A stretch of 64,000 nt of DNA, taken from Pyrenula massariospora. Lineage: Eukaryota; Ascomycota; Eurotiomycetes; Pyrenulales; Pyrenulaceae. The stretch lies in assembly GCA_021030905.1 (NCBI GenBank), contig JAGFMI010000001.1:186001-250000 (forward strand). Direction: 5' to 3'. The translations under genes and the position numbers were made by a program. Below are positions 21,501-33,700 of the stretch, piece after piece (position 1 is the first letter of the stretch; the number at the start of each line of letters is the position of its first letter). The notes beneath the pieces were generated by a model. The model saw only the letters and a list, made by a program, of their open reading frames with translations, searched no databases and was not told the DNA's origin.

Positions 21501-22610
21501 AACAATAATGTAAAGCGGTAGAGCACTGGTTGATAAGACAAGCTTGAACATTCACAGGCTTTCCAATAAGGCAGTCGTGATATGATACCAAGACCTTGGC
21601 TTTATAGCATTGATTCAAAGCAGTCTTCAAACAGAAACAAGCTTCTCGGTGTACGGCAAGCAATTTAGGCAGACGGATAAACAATAAGAGAGCAAATAGC
21701 CGGTAGATCAGGGTCTCGATTTTGCTGGCTTCAAAAACTTTCGTAGAGCGCGTATAAGAGGGACTGATGGCTTCATAGATTTGAGAGGAATAGAAGTAAC
21801 TGCGCGCAACGTAGGAAAGACCACGGAAAGAAAAACTCCCTCCACACATAGTCGACCAGGAGAGGAAAAGCGACATAACATAAGAAATACATTGCATTTG
21901 AATCGAGGAAAGTGGCGGCCTTGTCTAGCAAAGCCGCACGTCTGGAAATGAGGGTATGCGGCCCGTCGGCGATGTTGGCAATCTATCTCATGAAGCATGC
22001 GAAATTGCCGGACGGAGTTTCATTTCCCCATGAGCAGCGGCCGATCTTGAAACAACCAATGATCTTGTTTCAGTAAAGAGATAGCTCGGGAACGATATAG
22101 AAATAATCTAGCCTTGATCAGCGGATTTTGTAACAGATTAAGTGCGCGCTCCTTCTGTCAGATGTACAGATTTAGGCTGGGCTCGTTCTTGTAGAGATGT
22201 GATGGTACAAGGTGCGTCCGCTCGGACAGCATGCAAGGTACAGTATCATGCTCGTGGCATTTCCTTTACCATGTACTGTAGGGAGAAGAGCTTCGCTGTC
22301 ATCTCTGACAAGGCTCGAGAAGTTAAGAGCAGTTACAGTTGTTGAAATAGGAAGAAGATGGTGGAAGAAGATGCTCTCACCGCCATCGGCGAGTATTGCG
22401 GGGAGGGCGGAATCCGAAGGTCGGTGTAAAAGTCTCCCCCTCCAGCACACATCTTCGGCCATTTTCAGTTCTGGGACGCCCTTGACTTCCGGATAGGTCA
22501 TTTTGACTCTTTCAGTTCTCTCATCTCTTTCTACATTGTTGGGAGAATTTTCCTATCCCGTATTAAATTCTCTTTCATCAAATCGCTTCGTCAATTACCC
22601 CACCGCCATT
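21501..22610. promoter_or_regulatory. Divergent upstream region, xylanase (-) and SHMT (+)
   Basis: 1.1 kb without a supported gene, holding both promoters. I did not find a convincing cluster of XlnR-type sites. Confidence 0.5.
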
Positions 22611-24087
22611 ATGGGCTCCATTCCAATGGCGACCTACGCCCTCCCCTCCACTCACCAGGACCTTCTCGAGAAGTCTTTGGTCGAGACCGATCCTGAGATC
22701 GCAGAGATCATGAAAAAGGAAATACAGCGACAGCGAGAATCGATCGTGCTCATTGCCTCTGAGAACGTCACATCCCGCGCCGTTTTTGATGCTCTCGGCT
22801 CGCCAATGTCCAATAAATACTCCGAAGGGTATCCAGGAGCACGATACTATGGCGGAAACCAATGGATCGATGCAATTGAGCTTACATGCCAGAGTCGAGC
22901 CCTCAAAGCCTACCGCCTTGATCCGGAGAAGTGGGGAGTCAATGTACAATGTCTTAGTGGGAGCCCGGCAAATCTACAAGTCTATCAGGCAATAATGAGA
23001 CCGCATGACCGATTGATGGGCTTAGATCTACCACATGGTGGCCATTTGAGTCACGGATATCAGACACCGCAGAAGAAGTATGACCGAATAGTGTATTTGG
23101 TTGAACGTGGCTGATAGATTCAGGATCTCTGCGGTTTCCACCTACTTCGAAACCTTCCCATACCGCGTGAACCTCGAGACCGGCATCATAGACTATGACG
23201 TTCTCGAGCAAAATGCCCTTCTCTACCGTCCCAAGGTCATCGTGGCCGGCACATCCGCATATTGCCGCCTTATAGATTATGGCCGGATACGACAGATCGC
23301 TGACCTCTGCGGTGCATATCTCGTTGTGGACATGGCACACATCTCAGGTCTTATTGCTGCTGGTGTTATTCCTTCGCCCTTTGAACACGCCGATATTGTC
23401 ACAACCACAACTCACAAATCTCTTCGCGGTCCCCGCGGCGCGATGATATTCTATTGCAAAGGTGTTAGGAGTACTGACGTCAAGAGCGGAAAACAGACGC
23501 TGTACGATCTAGAAGGGCCCATCAACTTTTCCGTCTTCCCAGGGCATCAGGGTGGCCCGCACAATCACACAATCACAGCGCTTGCCGTAGCGCTAAAGCA
23601 GGCCACAACCCCTGAGTTCAAGCAATATCAAGAGCAGGTCATCAAGAACGCAAAGGCCCTTGAGAACGAATTCAAGAGCCTTGGATATAAGCTCGTCGCC
23701 GATGGCACCGACAGCCATATGGTCCTTCTTGACCTCCGGCCAAAGTCCCTCGATGGCGCCCGTGTTGAGGCAGTACTTGAACAAATCAACATCGCCTGCA
23801 ACAAGAACTCGATACCAGGTGACAAGTCAGCGCTGACACCATGCGGAATTCGGGTTGGGGCCCCAGCTATGACGAGCCGTGGCCTGGGTGAAAAGGATTT
23901 CGCCCGTATTGCCAAGTACATTGACACATCCATACAGCTTTGCAAGACTGTGCAAGCTGGGCTTCCGAAGGACGCGAACAAACTGAAGGACTTCAAGGCT
24001 AAGGTTGCCAGTGGCGAGGTCCCGGAAATCTCGGAATTGAAAAAGGAGATTGCGGACTGGGCAAGCTCCTTCCCGTTGCCCACATGA
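22611..24087 (+). CDS. Serine hydroxymethyltransferase, cytosolic
   Basis: Exons 22611-23077 and 23124-24087, intron 46 nt; 476 aa, the usual size of the cytosolic form. It converts serine and tetrahydrofolate to glycine and 5,10-methylene-tetrahydrofolate with PLP. Seen: [54 protein letters not shown] and the PLP-lysine motif [12 protein letters not shown] (about residue 254), then [13 protein letters not shown] in the form [15 protein letters not shown]. No mitochondrial leader precedes [16 protein letters not shown], so I call the cytosolic enzyme. The start is the first ATG in frame and has a good context (CCATTATGG). A second copy elsewhere would be expected for mitochondria. Confidence 0.97.
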
Positions 24088-24448
24088 GTCTAATTCATCT
24101 GTTACGAGTCATATGACGGCTGGCGTTTTATCGATATTCTCAACGTGTATAGAACCGAAAAAGCTGTTGGATTCAACATTGCAGGTCTTTGGGATTGGAG
24201 TCTGGGATTTGGCTGGCTGATGGTCTTCAACAACGACCAGACTTGGCGCAATTTATCTTGCGCTGCGAAGCGTTTGTCGCATTTGAATGTATGCAATATT
24301 TTGCAGGTATTGAGCCGGAAGGCCTGCCACAAATAAAGTACGCAATTTATCATTGCGAGTTGATAATGTTGATTAATGCCATCGATGAGTTGTCAAACTG
24401 TCCGATCCTTCGAGCTCCGCAAATATGCTTCAGGCCAGCTTCCTCTGT
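24088..24448. other. Convergent 3' region between SHMT and Med9
   Basis: No coding evidence. The two genes end towards each other here. Confidence 0.4.
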
Positions 24449-24835
24449 CTACTCTTCACCCCCACCCTTAGTTTTCTCAACCCCTTCCATTGCATTTTCG
24501 TCATCCCGGAGACCGTCATTCGCCCTAACTCCGAGACCCATTAAAAGCTTCTTTCTCCTCTCAACAACATCTTCCAATTCTCGGATCTCTTCCTCCTGCT
24601 CCTCAACAGTGCGATCAACGTCCGGCAGCGAATCAATCAAGGTTTTCGCTGCTTGGATCTTGGCTTTGAGCTTGGCAGCTTCCGTAGGGAGATCTTTCGG
24701 GTCGAGAGGAGAGGGAGCGTTGGGGAGGAGGCGGGCGAGGAGGGCATGGATCTGCGGGAGAAAAGAAAGGGCGGAAGGTGGAGGGAAGGGGGGGAGCGTG
24801 GTAGGCTGTGGGGACGCCGGCGCGGCGGAGGGCAT
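24449..24835 (-). CDS. Mediator complex subunit 9 (Med9-like)
   Basis: Single exon of 128 aa. Layout matches fungal Med9: a Pro-rich start (PTTLPPFPPPSALSFLP), the IHALLARLLP helix, a DPKDLPTEAAKLKAKIQAAK segment, then LPDVDRTVEEQEEEIRELE, a coiled-coil helix of the Mediator middle module. The C-terminal tail is Gly/Glu-rich and probably disordered. Med9 bridges RNA polymerase II and regulators in the nucleus. It lies head to head with the phosphoglycerate mutase gene 443 bases away. The identification rests on overall pattern of a short family, so it is good but not certain. Confidence 0.75.
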   Translation of the reverse strand: MPSAAPASPQPTTLPPFPPPSALSFLPQIHALLARLLPNAPSPLDPKDLPTEAAKLKAKIQAAKTLIDSLPDVDRTVEEQEEEIRELEDVVERRKKLLMGLGVRANDGLRDDENAMEGVEKTKGGGEE

Positions 24836-25278
24836 TGCGTCTCAGCGTCAGAGGATGTTCGTAAGAGGCATGAGCTGGTGTCAGGCTTGGTCTGCTTGCC
24901 CAGCTTTATCAGTCCTTAAATTCCGATGTCCGACGGAGCGAGTCGTCCCTCCGGCGGTGTTTTGCTAATCAGCAGCCGGAACATTTCGCGTCGTCGGCAA
25001 ACTTGCCTGGACTTTTTTCGCGGACATGACGTGGGTTGGGTGGGATGAAGCTCTTTTTGCAAAGCAAGCTCAGCTGCCCCACCAAAACAATCCTAACGGG
25101 TCTGAGGTAATCGGAAGACACACAGCTTCTCCTAACTGATGACTTAGAATATTCACATCTATTCTTCCTAGAGTAAACATAGACTGAAAGACGTCCGTTA
25201 TTCCCACCCATCACAATTACAATTGTCATTCTAGATCCATTTCTCGCTTCTCCCTCCGCAGTCATTCAGCCCCCAGTC
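24836..25278. promoter_or_regulatory. Divergent promoter region, Med9-like (-) and iPGM (+)
   Basis: 443 bases between two divergent housekeeping genes, pyrimidine-rich before the iPGM ATG. No specific site claimed. Confidence 0.45.
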
Positions 25279-26943
25279 ATGGTCCAAGTCGATCAGAAAG
25301 CGGTGCTGAGTATGGCCAATTGAAGATTAATAGTGTGCCTACTGACTCCAAATAGTCGTGATCGATGGCTGGGGCATTCCCAGCGCAACTTCACGACCAG
25401 ATGGCGACGCAATTGCCGCAGCCCAAACTCCAGTCATGGATAGCTTCAAGGCCCCCGACTCTAAGACCGCAGAAGGCTACACGGAGCTTGAGGCTTCTTC
25501 TCTCGCCGTTGGTCTACCAGAGGGACTCATGGGCAACTCGGAAGTTGGGCACTTGAACATTGGAGCAGGCAGGGTAGTCTGGCAGGACGTCGTACGAATC
25601 GATCAGACAATTAAAAAAGGCGAATTAAACAAAAACGAGAGGATACTAGCCAGCTGCAAGAGGGCGAAAGATACGAACGGAAGACTCCACTTTTTGGGAC
25701 TGATAAGTGACGGCGGTGTTCACAGCCACATCAATCACCTTTTTGCTTTGTTGAAGGTTGCGAAGGAAGCCGGCGTGCCAAAGGTGTTCATCCATTTCTT
25801 CGGTGATGGTCGAGACACAGATCCAAAAAGCGCAGCCGGTTACATGAAGCAATTACTGGAATTCACGAAAGAGCAAGGCATCGGCGAAGTTGCAACAGTC
25901 GTGGGGAGGTACTACATCATGGATCGGGATAAGAGATGGGACCGTGTCGAGATAGGGATGAAAGGCGTTGTCCTGGGGGAAGGAGAAGACTCTGATAACC
26001 CCGTGAAGACCATCGAAGAGCGATACGCAAAAGGCGAGAACGACGAGTTCCTAAAACCCATCATCGTTGGTGGCAAAGAGCGCCGAGTACAAGACAATGA
26101 TACCTTATTTTTCTTCAACTACCGCTCTGACCGCGTCCGCGAGGTCACTCAGCTACTCGGAGATCAGGATCGGTCCCCAAAACCAGACTTTCCTTACCCT
26201 AAGAATATCCAATTGACTACCATGACTCAGTATAAGACCGACTACACCTTCCCCATCGCATTTCCGCCTCAACGCATGAATGATGTCCTTGCAGAGTGGC
26301 TCGGCAAGCAAGGTCTTAAGCAATTCCACACCGCTGAGACCGAGAAATACGCACACGTTACATTTTTCTTCAATGGCGGCGTTGAAAAGCAGTTCCAGAA
26401 CGAAGACAGGGAGCTCATATCAAGTCCAAAGGTTGCAACGTACGATTTACAACCGGAAATGAGCGCACAAGGCGTAGCAGACAAGCTCTGCGAGGCAATC
26501 GGAGAGAAAAAGTACGAGTTTCTGATGAACAATTTTGCACCACCGGATATGGTTGGCCATACTGGCAAGTATAAGGCTGCCATCAAAGGAGTGGAGACTA
26601 CCGACAAGGCGATCGGAGATGTGTTTGAAAATTGCAAGAAGGAAGGTTATGTGCTGTTTGTGACTTCAGACCATGGGTAAGTCGATCCTTCTTCACCAAG
26701 GCAAGTCAGAATTGTTTCTAAAAGACCTATAGTAATGCCGAAGAAATGCTCAACGAATCCGGCGGTGAAAAGACCTCCCATACAACCAATAAAGTTCCGT
26801 TTGTGATGGCAAATGCACCGAAAGGATGGAGTCTCAAAAAGACAGATGGCGTGCTAGGAGACGTAGCTCCCACGGTCCTGGCGTGTATGGGTGTTGAACA
26901 ACCTGAAGACATGACTGGTACAAGTCTTCTGATCAAGGGTTGA
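25279..26943 (+). CDS. 2,3-bisphosphoglycerate-independent phosphoglycerate mutase
   Basis: Exons 25279-25309, 25356-26676 and 26733-26943 (introns 46 and 56 nt); 520 aa, the normal size. It interconverts 3- and 2-phosphoglycerate in glycolysis using two Mn ions. Seen: IVIDGWG (metal Asp; intron 1 splits the first Ile codon), GLMGNSEVGHLNIGAGR with the phospho-acceptor Ser (about residue 69), LISDGGVHSHINH, FFGDGRDTDP, YYIMDRDKRWDR, FNYRSDR, FNGGVEKQF, FAPPDMVGHTG, and SDHGNAEEM across intron 2, then HTTNKVPF. The 10-residue first exon is the only place that supplies the strand before IDGWG. Its 3' end faces the PKS. Confidence 0.97.
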
Positions 26944-27756
26944 GATGAAAAGTTGATATAGAATCGGTCTTTCCCTTTCAGTAGCGCTGTAACGTGGTTC
27001 TCAAGGTCGAAGTAGCTCGTTCTCACCTGATAGAGGGGTTTGGCGAGGAATGAGGCGACCTCCAGAATGTTCGGTAGCATGAGGAATAGATTTCATGATG
27101 AATGAGATTCAATGCTGTTTATGTCATTGGGATACCGTGTGCTCTAGGAATCCTTCAAGTGTATTATGCATGCAGTAGTCCCTGTTGCTTCTGCACGAAC
27201 ATGTCATCAACTGTTGGAAATCCAACTAAGCTAAAACGATGAAGTTCAATGACTAGTAGAGCATTTTCATGCTTTGACATTAGCAGGGTCCATCGTGTAC
27301 ATCATCAACGGAGCTTACGAAGCAGTCTCATTTTCATTGACTTCATTGAGGTGACAGGGAGACATGGACCAGATTATTATAAAGACTCACTATTCTGACT
27401 CATGAATCTACGCTTGCAAGTAGTCTTGCATTCGCATTTAGTACATCAAGGTTGCGGATATTCTGTCGCAGATCACAAGTTTGGATCAGGGGAACCATTG
27501 CTTGATGTGAATCTTGAAGTATCTAGATAAGAGATCTAATTAATGCTTAAAAACAATCCTTAGACAATTCATAATCGTGAGTCTTCAATCAAATCCCTTA
27601 ACGTGAGGTCCAAACGCCAGGGTTTCGAGATGTCTCCACCGAAACAAAAAAATAATCTTCAATCTCGGCTGGCTGACTGGCACAGCGCCAAAAGTCCCCA
27701 CGATACCTCCAACGCCATCGCTAAGCCACGAACGTTCACAAGCTAGGTAGACAACT
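26944..27756. other. Convergent intergenic region between iPGM and the PKS
   Basis: No gene seen. It marks the border between the conserved block and the biosynthetic gene. Confidence 0.5.
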
Positions 27757-30700
27757 CTACGCCTCCGCCCTCACAGCCTCGCTAACGCACTTGCTCTTCC
27801 CGACAATCTGCCTGACGAGCTGGCTGATCGGCACATTGCTCAGCAACTGGAACACGGAGATATCAGCCTGGATCTCCGTGAAGATCCAGCTCCGAATCTC
27901 CACCGCGAGCAGCGAGTCGACGCCGTACCGGCTAACCGGCTTGGTCGCCTCGATGTCCTCGATGTCGACCATCAGCGACTTGGCGATCTTCTTGACCAGC
28001 GCCACGCTCACGATCTCGGCCGCGGCGTCCATGCTCGTTGCCATGGCGAGGAGCGCCTGCACTTGTGAGGTGTCCTCGTCGGTCTCGAGCTGCACCTGGT
28101 GCGTGTCGACGGCCTTGAGGTGCGCGAACTTGCTGTCATTGAACCACCAGGGGATCTCGAAGCCGGCCAGATTCGCCATGCCGCCCGTGCCGAGGCCCGT
28201 GATGAGCTGCGCGGGCACGGGCGCGTGGCCGCGGAGCGACTCGTGCGTGATGGCCGCCTGCACCATGGCGTGCAGCTCCTTCTCGCGGATGGCGGCGAAG
28301 TTCCACTTGCTCGTGTTGGCCGCGACGTCTGAGTTCTGGCTCTCGGCCACGTAGCCGACGTCGAGGATCATGCCGAGGTCGATCGAGGAGGTGGGGAGGC
28401 CGTGGCGGTGGCGGTGGACCGCGAGGGCGTCCTCGAAGGCGTTGCCCGCCGCGTAGTTGCCTTGGCCGCGGGAGCCGGCGATGCCGGCGGAGGAGGAGAG
28501 GAAGACGAAGAAGTCCATGTCCTTGGGAAGTTGCTCGTGGAGGTTCCATGAGCCTTGCACCTTTGGACGGATGGCAGATGTGTATTGCTCGTGGGTCATG
28601 TTTTGGTAGATGGCGTCTTGAAGAACCATGGCAGCTTGCATCGCTCCTTTGATCGGTGGGAACCGCTTCTCAATCTTCTTTAGAGTGGTCTTCAGAGACT
28701 CTGCGTTTGTAATATCGCAAGCGTAAGCCGCAACATTGGCGCGGTCTTTCTTGAGCGTATTAAGGGTGATTTGAGCCTCTGGTTTGGCGTCACCGGAACG
28801 AGACAGGAAAACGATGTTTTGTGCGCCGTGCCGAACCATCCACTGTGCAAGGGATCGACCAAGGCCACCCAAGCCGCCACTGAGAAGATAGGTTGACTTA
28901 GAGTCAAAGCGAATAGGTTTGACTTCCTCTGGGATCGTGGGGACCATATCATCGTCATGAGCTTCAAGAACAATTTTGCCCATGTGCTTTCCTGTCTGCA
29001 TCAAGCGGAATGCATCTTCCAGCTCGCTGAATGGCATCGTGGTAGTGGGCTGGATTGGCTTGACAATACCCTCGTGAAGAAGGCGCATAACATCTTGGAA
29101 GACTTCCGCACACTTGAGGAGATCGTGGCGGATCAATCCTACGAGGTTGACGGACTGGAAGCTGACGTTACGAATGAAAGGAGCCATGTCCAGCCCTGTA
29201 TTAGAAACTGCAAAATGCTGTCAGTATTCGTAGTCATGGTAAGTTTTGATGAAGAAAAGCATACCGATATCTTTTTTGCCCATTTCGACAAAACGACCGA
29301 ACCAAGCAATGCACTGCCACGAACGACGCAATGCTTCCCCTGCGAGGGAGTTGAGCACAACATCAACACCCTTGTTATCAGTCATACGCATGACACCAGA
29401 GACGAAGCTTTCGTCACGGCTGTTGAAGATATAATTTTCGTCAATACCGAAGTGTTCAACGAGTAACTGCTTCTTCGCAGCCGATGAAACGGTAGCAAAC
29501 ACCTTAGCCCCGAGATGTTGAGCCAGGACAATGGCAGCTTGACCAACACCGCCGGCAGCACCATGGATGAGAACTGTCTCGCCCTTCTTGAGCCTGGCGA
29601 GGTCGAACATAGAATAGTAGGCAGTGCTATACACCAATGGTAACGATGCAGCAGTCGAAAGATCCAACTCTTGCGGTACAGGGACACACATGCATGATGG
29701 CGATCGAAGGTAGTTGCGGAAAGCACCGATAGCCCAAGTCATCACACGGTCCCCAACCTTGAAATTCTTGACTTCAGGACCGACCCGGGAGACGATACCG
29801 GCACAGTCGAGACCAATCGCTTTCTCTTCGATTTGGCCCATGGCGACCATGACATCCATGAAGTTAAGGCCAACATCCTTCACTTCGATTTCGACGTCGT
29901 CGGGATTCAGTGGGAGGTCATATCCAATGTCATCATTAAATCGGAACGTGTCGAGGCGGCCGTGAGTTCCAATTTGGAGTTCAAGAGGGCGGCCTTCTTG
30001 CTTGAAAGGCGCAAGTTCCGGCTTGGGTTGCAGCAGCTGTCTTGATAAGAGATTGTTCATTCCATTCTCCAGCAAGATTCTTTGAACGAAAATTCTGTCG
30101 TGGCGAATAGCGTATTCCCAATCTGGACGAGGCTGATCGATCGCCTTCTCCGACGAAGCCAAAATTTGGAGGAAGAAGTCCACATTGGAGCCGACAGCGA
30201 TGGACTGCCTAAAGTCAAAATCAAGGGTCGTCAAAGAAACAGAAGGATTTTCAGCACGAATGCAGCGAGCCATGCCTGTCATGAGGTTGGCTGTGGGATC
30301 CTCACTTTCGATATTAGCGCCACGGGTGATCCATACGGAGCTCTTGGCGGTCATGATAAGGTGCTTGAGGCTGTCCCAGTTTTCGGCATCAATCTCATGA
30401 AGCATATGTTTGCCACTGTCTGCTTCAAGAGTGAAAATGCAAGTCTTAGCAGAGACATCAAGCTTCGCTGCATCGTGCAATTTTATGATCTCGACTGTGG
30501 TACCACGGGTTTCGAGGGCTGTGATGATCCTCCGCGTAAATTCAGAGAGCTCTTCATTAGGGCTTTCAGGTTCAACAATGATAGCAGCTCCGGGGAGTCC
30601 CTCAGGAGGCTGAATGGAAGCTGTAGAGACCATGAGAGAATAGAAGTGATCCTTCTCATTCGGAATATCGCGGAGAGCAAGATCCAGACCACTAAAGCCG

Positions 30701-33700
30701 TTGCGGGTCAGTACTTCATTCCAGGTGCTCTCGGTCATTGTCGGGCCCCATTCACGGCCATCCTTCTCACCAGCCCACCAACCTTCAAAAGAGCCGACAA
30801 TCATGTGAACACGCAACAGAGGGTTGGTGATTTCGCTCAGGACTAATTTTCCCGTTGGCTTCATAAGTTTCTTGACGTTCTGAAGTGTCTGATCCATGGA
30901 GGGTGTTGCGTGTAAGACATTTGCGGCGACCACAAGGTCATATTCACCGGCTTTAAGCCCTTGGGATAACACATCTTCGCTGATATCGAGCTTCTGGAAC
31001 TTCATGTATGGAAGCCATGGTTTGAATTTCTCCTGAGCCTTTTCGAAGAAGCCAGTGCTGACGTCAGTGAAAGTGTATTGAGAGAACCGTGGGGAACCGC
31101 CGTTTCTACCCCCTAGAGCCTCAAGTACCGGCAAAGTTGCGCCTCCAGTGCCAGCGCCAATCTCGAGAATCTTCAAATCCGGACTCTTATGGCCAAGGAG
31201 GTCAACATATTGTGCGAGTTGGGCATAAGTCTGAGGCAGTCCGAGACCACTCTGATACCAATTGTGAAGGAGATTATCTTTCATCAGCGACTCGATGGCA
31301 AGCGTCTTGCCTCGGAGAATTGAAACCAGATTTTCGCCGTGGTGACAAAGAACTCTACCATCAGGGGAGTCGCTAGCTACACGCTCCAATAATTTGTTTT
31401 CGTCCTCAGGGGAGATGTTTAGCCAGTCTGGACCCATATGTGCAATGGTCCCTTCTGCGACGTCTAACAAAGTCTTCTCCATAAATTGGTAGAACTTGTA
31501 GAAATGGGGTTCGAAACTCTTTGCTTCTTCTTTTGGACATTCAGTCATTACTCGCTTCATGTAGATAAAGCTAGCATGTTCTAGCTCGGCGATCTTGGAG
31601 GAAGGCACATCGCCAAGTTTTGAGAGGGAGCTACTGCAAAGAGAGCGGAGGCCTTCGCTGTCCAGTTTCGAAAGGTCCTCTTGCCAATGAAAGTATGCAG
31701 CAAGCTTGCGCATATTGGCCGCTTGAGCGAAGCCAAGCTCACCATGTCGAAGAGCCGTACTCTTAACTCCGTCGAAAGTGACCACGGGCCTCTCCCATCT
31801 GTCATCAAAGACAATGAAGGATGCATGCGCGTTCTCAAAACCCTCATTGTGAATATTGGCGGTCCCATGAAGCATCTTTCCAGCGTCCCTCGGAATGTCG
31901 GCGGAGACGAAGAGACGTTCAATGGAAGTAGGAATTGGGGCCACCTTCAAATCTTCGTCGGCCTTTGTAGCTCCAGCGAGACCCATTTGGATGCAGCAGT
32001 CCAGTGTGCTAGGATGAATGACGTGCGGGAACTCGAATTGATGAGGCATCAGAGCCTTGGTGTCTGGTATGCGGAGCTCGCATCGCGACTTAAAGTCGCC
32101 TCTCTTGACCCCAACAAGGCTCTTGAACGGACCCGAAAAACCAAGACCAATCGTTGCCAAATTTTCATAATGAGTTGCTACATTGGCATCCTTGTAACAA
32201 GCAGCTTCGACTGCGCGGAACTTGCGTTGGTAGTCAACACGGGCGAGGTCTTCTTCATCTGCAAATACAACGCTTTTCTCGGCGCCATACTTAGCACGGA
32301 CCAAACCAGTGCAGTTAAGTTCCCAGGTCTCCTCCCGACGTGAGAATATTCTGAATTCGTCCCAGTTGCTAGCAAGATCCTGTGAGCCACTGCGCCATGG
32401 TCGAAGGGAGAGCATAGTTTCTGTCCCACTATCATCTGGAGGGATGACGATAGCTTTGCCAACAATAGCATCACGTATTTCATAGCCTTCGACCACACGG
32501 GTTTTATCAGCTTGCTGTGCACAAGCTTCAATAGCCATGACCATCATGCCAGCAGCAGGATACAAAATAGTACCCTGAACTTTGTGGTGCTCAACCCAGG
32601 GGATCTCATTTAGCTTCATGATGTTGCGGAAGAGCGGCTCAATGCTGTTGCCCTCAGGAATAATCGCTCCTAGTAGATCAGTTCTAGCATGATTGCGGAA
32701 TCGGTATTGTTTGCTGATGTTCGATTCACTCCAATACTTGTTATTATGATTCCAGGCAAAGGGAGGGATGTCAACCAAGAAGCCATCTCTGATGAGGCCT
32801 TGTTCGTCTTGATTGGCGATGTTGGTCTTGACGGGGAAACCGTATTGGAATAGTCTCCCTATGGCCTCGAGAGACGTTGCAGTCGCGTTTTTGCCGCGTT
32901 GAAGTGCAGAGTAACAAGCAACCTCTGCAAACTTTTTATCCTGAGCCTTCAAAATCTGCTTCAATGGGCCTTGGAGTGCTGAGTGAGGTCCCAATTCAAG
33001 TAGAACATCCACGTATGGTTTATTGGCGCGTCTCTTTCCACCAGAGTAATGAATCATTTTCTGGACAGCACCCACGAACTCAACCTGAGATACCATGTTT
33101 TGAACCCAATAAGATGCGTCAAGCTGAGGGCCGCCGATCAAATCTCCAGTGACGCTGGAGAACATTTTGACATCATCGTCGCCGTCCGAGGTCTTGATAT
33201 CATGAAGAGCTCGGTGGTAGAGATCAGCGATCACTCGCATATGAGGTGAATGATAAGCTGTTTCCACAATGAGGCGGCGGGCGAAGTGACCATCAGCTTT
33301 GAGGAAGTCCTCGAGTTGAGCAATGGCGGTGGAGTCACCGGAGACAGTCGTGCTTGAGGGGCTATTCTTGCAGGCGACTACCGCGTTGCCATTGGTGATC
33401 TTTTCGATGTAGGGCTGAACCTTTTCTGCATCGAGGCCTGTGGCTAGCATAGAACCATTGATACTAGGAGCTAGCCCACGAATATTGGCAGACAATCTCC
33501 CACGATGGAATGAAATGGCCCACGCCGCCTCTCGGGAAATGGCCCCTTTGGCGTAGGCGGCAGCTATCTCGCCACTGGAGTGACCTGCCACAGCTGAAGG
33601 CTTGATTCCCCAATATCGTAGAAGGTCAACCAGAGCGACTTGCAATGCAGTGCAAATCGGCTGGGAAAATGCAGGTGAGTTTATCCGTGACGACTTCTCA

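Noticed and set aside
28136-28549. A 137-codon out-of-phase frame in the PKS ketoreductase region
   Set aside because: Arg/Pro-rich shadow of the KR coding frame, which has all its motifs.
31140-31180. Possible inactive methyltransferase domain in the PKS
   Set aside because: The SAM-binding motif EIGAGTGGAT is intact, so I do not call it inactive.
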